64,000 bases of DNA, from assembly GCA_016209035.1 (NCBI GenBank), contig JACQWX010000066.1, positions 1 to 64,000 on the forward strand, read 5' to 3'. The position numbers and the translations under genes are program-made. The notes under the pieces were generated by a model that was not told where the DNA came from, searched no databases, and saw only the letters and a list, made by a program, of their open reading frames with translations. This stretch comes from Elusimicrobiota bacterium (GTDB lineage: Bacteria > Elusimicrobiota > Elusimicrobia > UBA1565 > UBA9628). Position 1 is the stretch's first letter; every line of letters starts with the position of its first letter. Of this stretch, positions 27,765-35,996 are shown one piece after another.

Positions 27765-29065
27765 CGGACAACCCCTTCTTGCGGCTCGATTGGGCGGGCC
27801 TGGGGCTGATGCTGACGGGCACTCGCCTGGGGCATTGGCATCCCCTCACCTGGCTGTCCTTGGCGGTCGACAAGGCGCTGTGGGGGACTAGGCCCATGGG
27901 GTTCCACGCCACGAACCTTCTCCTCCACGGGCTCAACGCCGGCCTCCTGTTCCTGGCGGGCCGGAGGCTCTTGGCCGCCGACGGCCGCCCCGAGAGCCTC
28001 GACGCCGCCGCTTTCCCAGCCCTTGCGGCCGCGCTCCTGTGGGCCGTGCACCCGATGAGGGCGGAGTCGGTGGCCTGGGTGACGGAGCGGCGCGACGTGC
28101 TCTCGGGGACTCTGTCCCTCGGCTGCCTGCTCGCTCACCTGGCTTCGGCCGACGCCCGCGCCCCCAAGCTCGCCCGGCGGTTCGCGCTTCTGGCCCTGGT
28201 CCTCGGCGCGCTGGCCATGGCGTGCAAGGTCTTCGCGGTCATGCTCCCCGCCGCGCTCCTCGTCGTCGACCTCCGGCTCGGCCGGGGCCTGCGGTGGAAA
28301 GAGAAGCTCCCCTACGCGGTCCCGGCGGCCGTCTCTCTGTGCATGGCCGCGACGGCCCAAGCGCAGACCGCCGCGGTGGGCTTGGCGCGGTTCGGCGTCG
28401 TCCAGCGTCTGGCCCAGGCCGGGTACGGTCTCTCCTTCCATGTCCTGCGCACGGCGGTCCCCTCCGGGCTCTCCCCCTTCCACGAGCGCTCGCTGCTGCT
28501 CGAGCCGGGGCTTTTCCTGTCAGCTGGGCTGGCTTCGGCGGCCGGAGCCGCGGCGGTGTGGGCCCTGCGGCGCCGGCAGCCGGGCCTGGCCCAGGCCGCG
28601 CTCGCCTATCTCGTTGTGCTGCTGCCCACCCTCGGGCTCTTCAAGTCCGGCCGCATGACAGTGGCCGAGCGGTGGTCCTACGGGCCTGCCATGCCGCTGT
28701 GCCTGCTGGCCGCGGGAGCCATGAGCCGCCTGCCGGGCAGGGTATTCGCGCCGGCCGCTCTGGCGTGGGTCCTGGGCATGGCCGCCCTCACGCAGCAGTA
28801 CGTGCGCGTCTGGTCATCGGACCGCGCGCTCTGGACCCGGGCGGTCAAGGCATCGCCGTTGAGCTACTTCGCGCGAAGCCTCCTTGCCGACGCCCTCGAG
28901 CGCGAAGGGCGCCTCGCCGAGGCCGCGGCCGAGCGCCGGCGGGCGCGGGACCTGCGCCGCGAGGTCTTCGAGAGAGCGGCCGCCGTGCGCGCGGGCCGGG
29001 GCGACCCGCGCGCCGTCCCGGAGATGCGCCGCCGCGCCGAGGCGGGACTTGATCCGGGGCGCTGA
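27638..29065 (+). CDS. GT-C-like membrane protein, TMTC/DUF1736 type (3)
   Basis: A 475-residue polytopic protein. The hallmark segments of the TMTC-like bacterial family are clear: FPFLEWDDRVNVTDNPF in the first loop, GHWHPLTWLSLAVDKALWG, then FHATNLLLHGLNAGLLFL and HPMRAESVAWVTERRDVLSG. Only one or two TPR-like helices remain at the C-terminus. The family is thought to transfer mannose or similar sugars from polyprenyl carriers. GTG is the start; 127 bp overlap the end of the STT3-like gene. With the two other GT-C genes nearby it forms a likely glycosylation locus. Confidence 0.78.
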   Translation: MPERSLLRDARLLAVLAAAVCVLPFVDALGFPFLEWDDRVNVTDNPFLRLDWAGLGLMLTGTRLGHWHPLTWLSLAVDKALWGTRPMGFHATNLLLHGLNAGLLFLAGRRLLAADGRPESLDAAAFPALAAALLWAVHPMRAESVAWVTERRDVLSGTLSLGCLLAHLASADARAPKLARRFALLALVLGALAMACKVFAVMLPAALLVVDLRLGRGLRWKEKLPYAVPAAVSLCMAATAQAQTAAVGLARFGVVQRLAQAGYGLSFHVLRTAVPSGLSPFHERSLLLEPGLFLSAGLASAAGAAAVWALRRRQPGLAQAALAYLVVLLPTLGLFKSGRMTVAERWSYGPAMPLCLLAAGAMSRLPGRVFAPAALAWVLGMAALTQQYVRVWSSDRALWTRAVKASPLSYFARSLLADALEREGRLAEAAAERRRARDLRREVFERAAAVRAGRGDPRAVPEMRRRAEAGLDPGR

Positions 29066-29066
29066 C

Positions 29067-29495
29067 TTACGGCAGCAGATCGTTGGTGCAGTCCGACGTG
29101 CTGCAGGTAACCGCGAGAACGCCGGTCGGGGTGGGGTGCGTGTAGGTTACCACGTAGAGCCCGTAGACCGCCGGAGCCGGGGTGTTGCGCGTCAAGGTGA
29201 TTACCCACCCCGGCGTCGTGTTGACCGTGATGTTGCTCATCGCGAAATACTTCATGGTGCCCAGCATGATGCCGTACCCGCCCGCGGCCGTGTAGGAGGT
29301 GCAATACGTCCCCTGCTTGATGAGGCAGGTCTCCTGCGCGGTCTTCAAACCGCCGAGCCAATTCATGCCTTCCGAGCACTTGGCTCTTTCCACCACCCTG
29401 AAGTACTGCGGCACCGCGACCGCGGCCAGGATGCCGATGATCAGAACGACCACCAGCAGCTCGATCAGGGTGAATCCTCTCAAAGCCTTCTTCAT
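29067..29495 (-). CDS. Type IV prepilin-like protein
   Basis: A 142-residue prepilin. The leader MKKALRG is short and basic, and cleavage is expected before Phe in G-FTLIELLVVVLIIGIL. Glu5 of the mature protein is present. The globular part has four or more Cys (CSEG, CLIK, CTS, CSTSDC), typical of disulfide-looped pilins. The start at 29495 is chosen as the only one giving a normal leader. It is separated from the main pilus operon by a two-component system and a deacetylase gene. A TATAAT box on the minus strand lies at 29545-29550. Confidence 0.92.
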   Translation of the reverse strand: MKKALRGFTLIELLVVVLIIGILAAVAVPQYFRVVERAKCSEGMNWLGGLKTAQETCLIKQGTYCTSYTAAGGYGIMLGTMKYFAMSNITVNTTPGWVITLTRNTPAPAVYGLYVVTYTHPTPTGVLAVTCSTSDCTNDLLP

Positions 29496-29604
29496 AATGT
29501 CCCCCGCCTCTGGAAGCCGGCCTCCCGGGCCGGCTCCTACCCTCATTATAGCCGATGCGTCTGTGCAAGGTGTGGGCGAGTTGTGTGCGACTTGTGAATT
29601 CTCC

Positions 29605-29610
29605 TATAAT
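29605..29610 (+). promoter_or_regulatory. -10 box of the response regulator gene
   Basis: A perfect TATAAT with a possible -35 TTGTGT at 29581-29586 (18-base spacer). The predicted leader is about eight bases. A divergent TATAAT for the prepilin gene lies at 29545-29550, so two promoters face away from each other in 129 bases. Confidence 0.6.
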
Positions 29611-29624
29611 GGGGCCGGGCCCCT

Positions 29625-30338
29625 ATGCCGCGCATCATGATCGTCGAAGACGAGGAGTGCATCGTCTCGGCGGTCGAGAAGACCCTGGCCTCTGCGGGAG
29701 GATTCGCGTTGACCGCGGTGCGCGACCCCGCCAAGGCGCTGCCGGCGGCCATCAGCGGCAAGCCCGACCTCATCCTCCTCGACATCCGCCTGCCCGGCTC
29801 GGACGGCCGGCACATCCTGAAGGCCCTCAAGGAGAACGCCGCCACGAGGCCCATCCCCGTCATCTTCCTGACCGGCATGTCCGGCGAGGGCGACAAGGTG
29901 ATCGGCCTCGACATGGGCGCGGACGACTACGTGGTGAAGCCCTTCGGAGCGATGGAGCTCCTGGCCCGGATCCACGCGGTCCTGCGCCGGACCCGCCCGC
30001 GGGGCGCCCGGCCGACGGCCGCTTCGAGCCTCGACGCCGTGAGCGTCGGGGGCCTCAAGCTCGACGCGTCCTCCCGCAGCGCCAGCTTCAGGGGAAAGCC
30101 CCTGCGCCTGCAGCCCAAGGAGTTCGAGATCCTCTTCTTGCTGGCCTCCCGGCCCGGAAGGGCCCACGCCCGCGGCTGGCTCATCGACAACACCTCCTCC
30201 TACGGCATGTCCGTGGCTACGAGGAGCCTCGACACCCACATCAAGAACATCCGCCGCAAGCTTGGGCGCGCGCGCCGACTCATCGAGACGGTGCCGAAGA
30301 TCGGCTACCGCTTCGTGCGTCCCCATGACCGCTTCTAG
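29625..30338 (+). CDS. OmpR-family response regulator
   Basis: A 237-residue DNA-binding regulator. The receiver domain (1-120) has the acidic pair in IMIVEDEE, the phosphorylation Asp in LILLDIRLPG, Thr in FLTGMS and Lys in VVKPFG. The winged-helix output domain (about 140-235) shows LQPKEFEILFLLASRPGRA, RSLDTHIKNIRRKL and the terminal VPKIGYRFV. It overlaps the kinase gene by 14 bp. Its position between pilin genes suggests control of surface structures, but no target site is identified. Confidence 0.94.
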   Translation: MPRIMIVEDEECIVSAVEKTLASAGGFALTAVRDPAKALPAAISGKPDLILLDIRLPGSDGRHILKALKENAATRPIPVIFLTGMSGEGDKVIGLDMGADDYVVKPFGAMELLARIHAVLRRTRPRGARPTAASSLDAVSVGGLKLDASSRSASFRGKPLRLQPKEFEILFLLASRPGRAHARGWLIDNTSSYGMSVATRSLDTHIKNIRRKLGRARRLIETVPKIGYRFVRPHDRF

Positions 30339-31602
30339 GCCGCCGTCCCCCCACCCGTCATCGGACGAGCGGCGCACCACCTACTTCGCCTTCCAGGGCC
30401 TGCTCGCGGCCGTGCTCATCCTCATCTTCCTCACCCACCGGCAGGACGCCTCCACCTGGGTCCCCCGGTTCGCCTTCCTGCTGGTCTTCCTGGCCGCGTC
30501 GCTTGCGGTCCTGCGCCTGGTCCCGTCCGCGCACCTGGCGAGTTGGCGGTTCCAGGTGGGGCTCTTCCTGACCGACGCGGTCCTGGCGACCATCGCCCTG
30601 GCCTGGGCGAAGCCCCTCCCCGAGCTCTATCTGATCTTCCTGCTCATCATCTTCGGGGCGGCGCTGACGCGCAGCCTGGCCTCGAGCCTGGCCATCGCCG
30701 TCGTCACCTCGCTTCTCTTCCTGGCCGCGGGCTGGAAGCCCGTCCGCGGGCTGCCGGGGGACGCCGCTTTTTGGGCGCAGTTCATGTTCCTGTGGGTGGT
30801 CTCCGCGCTCCTTGCCATCCTTTCCCGTGATTCCCAGCGCGCCCAGGACTTCCGCGAGCGCAGGCTCCTCGAGGCCGTCGTGGAGGCGGAGCGGCTCTCG
30901 AGCCTCGGCAGGCTCTCCGCCGAGGTCGCCCACCGCATCAAGGGGCCCCTGACCACCATCATGGTCAACGCGGACCTCCTGGCCGCGCAGTTCCAGGGCT
31001 CCAAGAAGGCCGCCGCCGACCTCCGGCAGGTCCGGGACGCGGCCCGGCACTGCAAGGATATCCTCAAGAGCCTGCTGGACCTGGGCCGCATCGAGGAGAT
31101 GGACCGCTCACCAATGGACTTGGGCCGGGCCGCGGCCTCGGCCCTGGCCTCGTTCGACGCTCAGGCCCGGAAGAAGTCCGTCCGCGTCGAGGCCGAGGGC
31201 CTTGGGGTCCCGGCTCCCATGGAAGGCGACCCGTCGCTGCTCCATGAGGCGGTGTCGGCGCTCCTGCAAAACGCGCTCGAGTCCGTGGACAAGGGCGGCC
31301 GGGTGCGAGTCTCGCTAAAGACAAGGCTCGGCGCGTTCGAACGGATCGCCCTGGGGACCGGCGGGCACTACGCCCTGGAGGTCTCGGACGACGGCCGGGG
31401 CATCGCGCCTGACGTCATGGACAGGATCTTCCAGCCGTTCTTCACGACGCGCAAGAGCGAGGGCTCGGGCCTGGGGCTCTCGGCGGCGCTGCGCATCCTG
31501 CAGAAGCACGGCGGGACCATCGAGGCCCACAGCGACGGCCCGGGCCGCGGCGCGACCTTCACCCTGGTCCTGCCCCGGCCCGCCGCGCCTCGACCAGGCT
31601 GA
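30325..31602 (+). CDS. Membrane sensor histidine kinase
   Basis: A 425-residue kinase. The N-terminal 190 residues hold about six membrane helices (from FAFQGLLAAVLILIFLTH on), with no large periplasmic domain, similar in plan to PilS-type sensors. The dimerisation helix has the H-box VAHRIKGPLTTIM. The ATPase domain is complete: ALLQNALESVD (N-box), VSDDGRGIAPDVMDRIF, FFTTRKSEGSGLGLS. It is paired with the OmpR-type regulator upstream. The 3' end overlaps the convergent deacetylase gene by 44 bp. Confidence 0.93.
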   Translation: MTASRPPSPHPSSDERRTTYFAFQGLLAAVLILIFLTHRQDASTWVPRFAFLLVFLAASLAVLRLVPSAHLASWRFQVGLFLTDAVLATIALAWAKPLPELYLIFLLIIFGAALTRSLASSLAIAVVTSLLFLAAGWKPVRGLPGDAAFWAQFMFLWVVSALLAILSRDSQRAQDFRERRLLEAVVEAERLSSLGRLSAEVAHRIKGPLTTIMVNADLLAAQFQGSKKAAADLRQVRDAARHCKDILKSLLDLGRIEEMDRSPMDLGRAAASALASFDAQARKKSVRVEAEGLGVPAPMEGDPSLLHEAVSALLQNALESVDKGGRVRVSLKTRLGAFERIALGTGGHYALEVSDDGRGIAPDVMDRIFQPFFTTRKSEGSGLGLSAALRILQKHGGTIEAHSDGPGRGATFTLVLPRPAAPRPG

Positions 31603-32428
31603 CCCCGCACCGGTCGAGGCATTCCCGGACCCTCGGGCTCGTGAGGGCTCGCAGCTCCTCGCGGGAATGGTGGGTGGGCGTGGGCCCCGCCTGGGCGGAG
31701 GCGCCGGCGTCCGCCGTCGGGTGGAGATAGACCTCGGTCAAGCCGGCGGGGAGCCTGGGGATGATCCAGAGGAGGTAGTCCTCGGTCATCATGCCGGAGC
31801 GCAGGAGCCCCAGCACCGCGTCGCAGACGACCAGCTCGCGGGCCTGCGGAAAGGAGTTACACCTTACCGCAGGTCCCTGCGGCGATAACGCCGCAGGGGC
31901 CCGCGGGCCCTTGAGCCAGGACCGCAGACAGCCGAAGACGCAGCCCATCGCCAGGCTTGGCAGCAGCCCGCCTAGGCCGAACCCGAGGCGCAGGCCCAGT
32001 TCCCCGCCCGTCAGCCGGATGCGGCCGATGCCGTGGCGCAGGGCGGCCCGGGCGACCATGGGGAACACGGTCGGATGGACGTGGACGTTGAGGTGGCTGT
32101 CGAGGTGGGTCGGCCTGACGCCCAGCGAGAGGCACAGCCTCAATTGGGAGTCGATCTCCTCTTCGAGGCCCCGCCCGCGCCGCAGGAACTGGCGCAGCCC
32201 CCACGCCGCGGCGCATCCACCCTCGCAGAGGTCGAGGTGCACGCCGACGCCCAGGCCCGGGTTGGCCCGGGCGACGCGCACGGCGTCGCGGACGGCGGCC
32301 CCCCGGACCATGAGGCTGGCGAACCTGAGGATCCCGCGCCGATGGGAGGCCTCGACCGCCTCGTTGACGCCCGGGGTGCTCCCGAAATCATCCGCGGTGA
32401 CGATCAGCCGGCGCGGGGCAGGCCCCAT
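31559..32428 (-). CDS. hpnK: ChbG/HpnK-family carbohydrate deacetylase
   Basis: A 289-residue YdjC-fold deacetylase. The opening RRLIVTADDFGSTPGVNEAVE has the metal-binding Asp pair, and DSHLNVHVHP carries the His ligands. HpnK removes the acetyl group from N-acetylglucosaminyl bacteriohopanetetrol before HpnJ acts. With hpnI and hpnJ 10 kb away that role is attractive, but ChbG enzymes acting on other sugars look alike, so the symbol is tentative. The start overlaps the stop of the pilus gene upstream (TGATG), placing it at the end of the pilus operon. A 10-bp palindrome (31875-31898) encodes an internal loop. Confidence 0.78.
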   Translation of the reverse strand: MGPAPRRLIVTADDFGSTPGVNEAVEASHRRGILRFASLMVRGAAVRDAVRVARANPGLGVGVHLDLCEGGCAAAWGLRQFLRRGRGLEEEIDSQLRLCLSLGVRPTHLDSHLNVHVHPTVFPMVARAALRHGIGRIRLTGGELGLRLGFGLGGLLPSLAMGCVFGCLRSWLKGPRAPAALSPQGPAVRCNSFPQARELVVCDAVLGLLRSGMMTEDYLLWIIPRLPAGLTEVYLHPTADAGASAQAGPTPTHHSREELRALTSPRVRECLDRCGVSLVEARRAGAGPG

Positions 32429-32823
32429 CAGGGCTGGGCCTGCTCGAATCTCGCGGTCACCTCGCAGCTGCCGCCGACGATCTGCGCGACGACCTCCGGG
32501 TAGAAGCCGGGGGGGTTGGGGGTGCAGGTGCAGCTGCAGAGGCCGGCGGTGCCGCCGCAGGAGTAGGCCACGCCCGAGCCGGGAGTAAAGCTCAGGCAGT
32601 AGGCGGGCTGGCCGTTGTACAGGTCCGCGTTGGCGCTCCAGTAGGTGATCAGCAGCGACACGGCCTGCTCGTCGTATTTCTTGCCGCGGCTCCCGTAGTG
32701 CTCCCGGTGGATCAGCCGGTACTGCATCAAGACGATGCTCATCATGCCGGCCGCGAGCAGGCCCATGATCACGCTCGTGATCAGGACGTGCACCATCACG
32801 GAGCCGCGCCGGCTCTTCGTCAT
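32428..32823 (-). CDS. PilX-like minor pilus protein
   Basis: A 131-residue protein with a basic N-terminus, MTKSRRGSVM, followed by a single hydrophobic helix (VHVLITSVIMGLLAAGMMSIVLM). This is the plan of PilX-type minor pilins that lack the usual Phe-Thr-Leu-Ile-Glu start. The rest is soluble with seven Cys, several in a CSCTC cluster. It lies between the PilW-like and deacetylase genes in the same operon. Function is inferred from position. Confidence 0.65.
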   Translation of the reverse strand: MTKSRRGSVMVHVLITSVIMGLLAAGMMSIVLMQYRLIHREHYGSRGKKYDEQAVSLLITYWSANADLYNGQPAYCLSFTPGSGVAYSCGGTAGLCSCTCTPNPPGFYPEVVAQIVGGSCEVTARFEQAQP

Positions 32824-32830
32824 CGTCCCC

Positions 32831-33571
32831 TCATTCGCTCCCGCCGTACGGCCTGTTCGCCCGCAGGAAGGTGTCGACCTTCAGGTGGACCGGGACGGGA
32901 AGCTGCGACGTCGGCCCCGTCGTGGGCATGGTGGAGCTGCCCACGGCGAAGTGCATCTCGATGCCGTCGCCCCGGTTCGTGAAGATGGGCGGGGTCGCGG
33001 TGGCGTCGTTGTCGCGGTAATGGAGGTTCCTGATGACCACGGAGGCGTTCGCGCCGAGAGCGCAGCCCGCGGGGATGTTGTCCGGGCAGACCAGGCCCGG
33101 CCCCGAGACCGTGAGGCGCAACAGCGCGGGAATGCCTCCTCCGATGTCGGGGTTCCGGCAGTAGCGGAACGCCAACACGTCCTTGTTGCCATCGAGGCGC
33201 CCCCCGGCTGCGGAGGTGTTGGAGTCGTAGAGCTGCCTGGAGAAGTTGACGCAGCCGTCGAGATTGTCCCCGCTGGTCCCGAGCGCGGGGGAGTTGATGT
33301 GAGTTGTTTCCTCGACCTCCGAATTCAATCGGTCGAGCGCGACGACGGTCCATCCGCTCACCTCGCCCCGGAGGCTCGTGTCGACGTGGTACCTCAGCAT
33401 GGACGCGAGCACGGTCACGAGCGCGATCAGGACGAACGAGCTCAACGACATGGCGATGAGAATCTCGATGAGGGTGAACCCGTGTCTGCTCGCCTCCCCC
33501 ACGGGGAGGTGAGCAAGCCGTCGAGGGGGATGATGCGTCAAACCCCTACTGCGGTTCCGTCCAGTCGACAT
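32831..33571 (-). CDS. PilW-like minor prepilin
   Basis: A 246-residue prepilin with cleavage expected at G-FTLIEILIAMSLSSFVLIAL. The leader is 31 residues from the ATG at 33571, much longer than normal. Its last part, HLPVGEAS, is encoded by an LPVGE-family palindrome. An alternative GTG inside that palindrome would give an eight-residue leader but lacks a ribosome-binding site. The mature part is like PilW minor pilins, with several Cys. It overlaps the PilV-like gene by 26 bp. Confidence 0.82.
   Translation of the reverse strand: MSTGRNRSRGLTHHPPRRLAHLPVGEASRHGFTLIEILIAMSLSSFVLIALVTVLASMLRYHVDTSLRGEVSGWTVVALDRLNSEVEETTHINSPALGTSGDNLDGCVNFSRQLYDSNTSAAGGRLDGNKDVLAFRYCRNPDIGGGIPALLRLTVSGPGLVCPDNIPAGCALGANASVVIRNLHYRDNDATATPPIFTNRGDGIEMHFAVGSSTMPTTGPTSQLPVPVHLKVDTFLRANRPYGGSE
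33488..33514. repeat. Palindromic repeat, LPVGE family, copy B
   Basis: 12-bp arms with one G-T wobble around a CAC loop, embedded in the leader-peptide region of the PilW-like gene. The reading frame gives LPVGEAS, as in copy D. Confidence 0.7.
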
Positions 33572-34097
33572 AGACCTCCACCTGAGGGATGCTGCGCGTC
33601 TCGATAGGAAGGCCGACGCCCTCCGGGGCCATGTTCCCGGCCGAGAAGGTCTGCATGTAGGTCACCACGTAGCGGATCGTGGCGTTGTACGGCGCCCCCG
33701 CGAACCATGGCGGGAGCACCCCTGTCAGGGTATGAGTGCCGAAAGCGAGGGCGGGGACGGCGCCCTGGCTGTCCGTGATGGTCCCGTTGATCGGTGGGAT
33801 GCCGGTGCCGTCCATCGCAGGCGAGCCGTTGATGGACCAGTTCGCGGCCGCGGTCCCCCCGCCGGAGGGGCCGCGGAAGCCCAAGTCGAAGGGCGCCTGG
33901 CCCCTGTCGCCGGAGACGTACCCCTTGAGCTTCTCGGAGAGCTGACGCGAAACCTGGTCCGCCACGAGGCGGCGCATGGACCTCCCCGAGCCGCGCTTGG
34001 CGCTGATGGCGACGCTGAAAACCGAGCCCGTGACCACCGCCAGCAGCAGCATGGCGATGGAGACCTCGAGGAAGGTCGACCCGCGTTTCTTAGCCAT
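33546..34097 (-). CDS. PilV-like minor prepilin
   Basis: A 183-residue prepilin. The leader MAKKRG is followed by STFLEVSIAMLLLAVVTGSVF, with Ser at mature position 1 and Glu at position 5. The basic segment after the helix (KRGSGRSMRR) and the long globular domain without Cys fit PilV-type minor pilins. It is followed by the PilW-like and PilX-like genes in the usual minor-pilin order. No ribosome-binding site is visible before the ATG. Confidence 0.82.
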   Translation of the reverse strand: MAKKRGSTFLEVSIAMLLLAVVTGSVFSVAISAKRGSGRSMRRLVADQVSRQLSEKLKGYVSGDRGQAPFDLGFRGPSGGGTAAANWSINGSPAMDGTGIPPINGTITDSQGAVPALAFGTHTLTGVLPPWFAGAPYNATIRYVVTYMQTFSAGNMAPEGVGLPIETRSIPQVEVYVDWTEPQ

Positions 34098-34119
34098 GAC
34101 CGCGGCCCAAGCCTGGCGC

Positions 34120-34689
34120 CTATAACCCCGTCACCGACGGCGGGCTCGTACCCACCGCCTCCACGGCTCCGTTCGTGTCCACCGCGAGCCCCCACGTGTT
34201 GTAGGGCGCCGAGTTCGTGCCCGGATTCGCCCCGGTCCTCCTCGCCGCGCACGCGACCCAGGCCCTGGCGGAGAAGGTCTTGCCGCCGCAGCTCGAGGTC
34301 GTGGTCCCGTCGGCGCCGGTGTAGACGTAGGGCCGGGTGCCCCACTCCTGGGCTATGAGGTACTTGCACCTGACGAGGCCGCACACGTCCGCGGCCCCGC
34401 CGGCGGGGCAGGCCCCGGAGTTGCAGGTGCCGTCGATGGTCCCCGAGAAGAAGGCGGTGGAGTTGCGGTCCAAGGCGCACATGCGGTTGGCCGCGGCGAT
34501 CGCGCGCACGTTGGCGACGGCCTCGTCGAACTTGGTCGACTCGATGGCCCTCAGGTACTGCGGGATGCCGAACGCCGCGAGCATGGCGATGATGGCCACC
34601 ACGACCATCAGCTCGATCAAGGTGAAGCCCGTGTCAGCAAGCCCCCCCACGGGGGGCTTGCTTGCGTCGGGGGGCGAGATCCGTTTCAT
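34120..34689 (-). CDS. Type IV prepilin with extended leader
   Basis: A 189-residue prepilin, probably a major pilin. The ATG at 34689 is chosen because GGGAGGA lies five bases upstream. Cleavage is expected at G-FTLIELMVVVAIIAML, giving a 21-residue leader. Part of that leader, SKPPVGGLAD, is encoded by an LPVGE-family palindrome. The globular domain has eight Cys, including CNSGACPAGG and CGLVRCKY. A TATACT box on the minus strand (34708-34713) gives a leader of about a dozen bases. Confidence 0.88.
   Translation of the reverse strand: MKRISPPDASKPPVGGLADTGFTLIELMVVVAIIAMLAAFGIPQYLRAIESTKFDEAVANVRAIAAANRMCALDRNSTAFFSGTIDGTCNSGACPAGGAADVCGLVRCKYLIAQEWGTRPYVYTGADGTTTSSCGGKTFSARAWVACAARRTGANPGTNSAPYNTWGLAVDTNGAVEAVGTSPPSVTGL
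34636..34662. repeat. Palindromic repeat, LPVGE family, copy C
   Basis: A perfect 12-bp palindrome around a CAC loop, in the leader region of the prepilin gene at 34120-34689, at almost the same place as copy B in the PilW-like gene. Confidence 0.7.
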
Positions 34690-34761
34690 CAAGTCCTCCC
34701 TACCCATAGTATAGCCCCAGAATCTGGGCAAACCCAGGGCAATCCGTGTTCAAGTTGTGAA

Positions 34762-35988
34762 TCATTTGGCGCCCAGCGTCGACATCTTGAAGATGGGCAG
34801 GAACACGGAGAGCACGATCGTCCCGACGATGACGCCGATCCCGACGACCATGACGGGCTCGATGATGGCGGTGAACCGCCGGGTGAACTGGTCGATCTGC
34901 TCGCGGTAGAACCCGGAGAGGGTCACCAGCATCTCCGGGAGCTTGCCGGACTCCTCTCCCATGAACATCATCTCGGTCACCAGGGGCGGGAGCGCCCCCG
35001 TCTTCTTGAAGGCCCCGGAGATGGATTTGCCGCTGGCCACGTCGTTGCGCACCGTCCGCAGGAAGCGCTGGAAGATGAGGTTGTTGGAGAAGACCCCCTC
35101 CAGCACCGTGATCGTGTTGAGGATGCTCACGCCGCTCTCGATCAAGGCCGACATGGTCGTGAGGAGCCGTTCGACGAGGATGTTCATGATGAATTCCCCG
35201 AAGAACGGGACCTTGAAGAAGATGGTCCACTTGGTCACGTTGCCGGCCTCGGTCGAGGTGTAGGCCTTCCAGACGAAGCCCAGGCCCACCAGGACGAACA
35301 CCAGGGCGGCCAGGTGGTGGACCAGGATGTCCGAGACCAGGATGATGAACTTCGTGAGCGGCGGCAGCTCCACCCCGAACTGTTTGAAGATGTCCGAGAA
35401 CACCGGCACGATCTTCACGATGAAGAAGGTGAGCACCCCCATGGAGATGAAGAAGAGGATGCCGGGGTACGCCAGGGCCGTGATGACCTTGGCCTTGAGC
35501 TCGGCCTGCGCCGCGAGGTAGGAGCCGATCTGCTTGAGGGACTTGGGGAGTTGCCCCCCCATCTCTCCGGCCTGCACCAGGGAGACCCACAGCGAGTCGA
35601 AGGCCTTGGGGTGCTTCTCGAGCGCCTTGTAGAGGGCCGTGCCGCTGGCCACGTCCTTGGTGACCTGGCCGACGGCGATCTGGAGGCCCTTGGAGCTGGA
35701 GTGCTCGCCGAGGAGCGAGAGGGCCCTCACCAGGGGCACGCCGCCGTTGAGGAGGGTCGCGAGCTGCTCGGCGAAGAAGACGAGGTCCCGCTGGGCGACG
35801 CTCACCGCCCTCGCCCCCGAGACCTTGCCGGCCAGCGAGGACCGCGCGCTCTTGTCGGACGAGATGGAGAGGATGAAGTAGCCCTTCCCCTGGAGGACGC
35901 CGATCGCGTCGTTCTCGTCGTTGGCCTCGAGCGACCCGGAGATGGTCTCCCCTTTGCTGTCCTGCACGGTGTAGGCGAATCGCGCCAT
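34762..35988 (-). CDS. pilC: Pilus inner-membrane platform protein PilC/GspF
   Basis: PilC is the inner-membrane platform on which the assembly ATPase works. The 408-residue protein has the two repeated GspF domains. The first holds FAEQLATLLNGGVPLVRALSLL and the second LTTMSALIESGVSILNTI. Three membrane segments are visible (about 170-195, 218-240 and 372-395). The N-terminal YTVQDSKGETISGSLEA is the usual start of the family. It lies 8 bases after pilB. The start at 35988 is the family-typical MARFAY. Confidence 0.95.
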   Translation of the reverse strand: MARFAYTVQDSKGETISGSLEANDENDAIGVLQGKGYFILSISSDKSARSSLAGKVSGARAVSVAQRDLVFFAEQLATLLNGGVPLVRALSLLGEHSSSKGLQIAVGQVTKDVASGTALYKALEKHPKAFDSLWVSLVQAGEMGGQLPKSLKQIGSYLAAQAELKAKVITALAYPGILFFISMGVLTFFIVKIVPVFSDIFKQFGVELPPLTKFIILVSDILVHHLAALVFVLVGLGFVWKAYTSTEAGNVTKWTIFFKVPFFGEFIMNILVERLLTTMSALIESGVSILNTITVLEGVFSNNLIFQRFLRTVRNDVASGKSISGAFKKTGALPPLVTEMMFMGEESGKLPEMLVTLSGFYREQIDQFTRRFTAIIEPVMVVGIGVIVGTIVLSVFLPIFKMSTLGAK

Positions 35989-35996
35989 GTCGCTCC

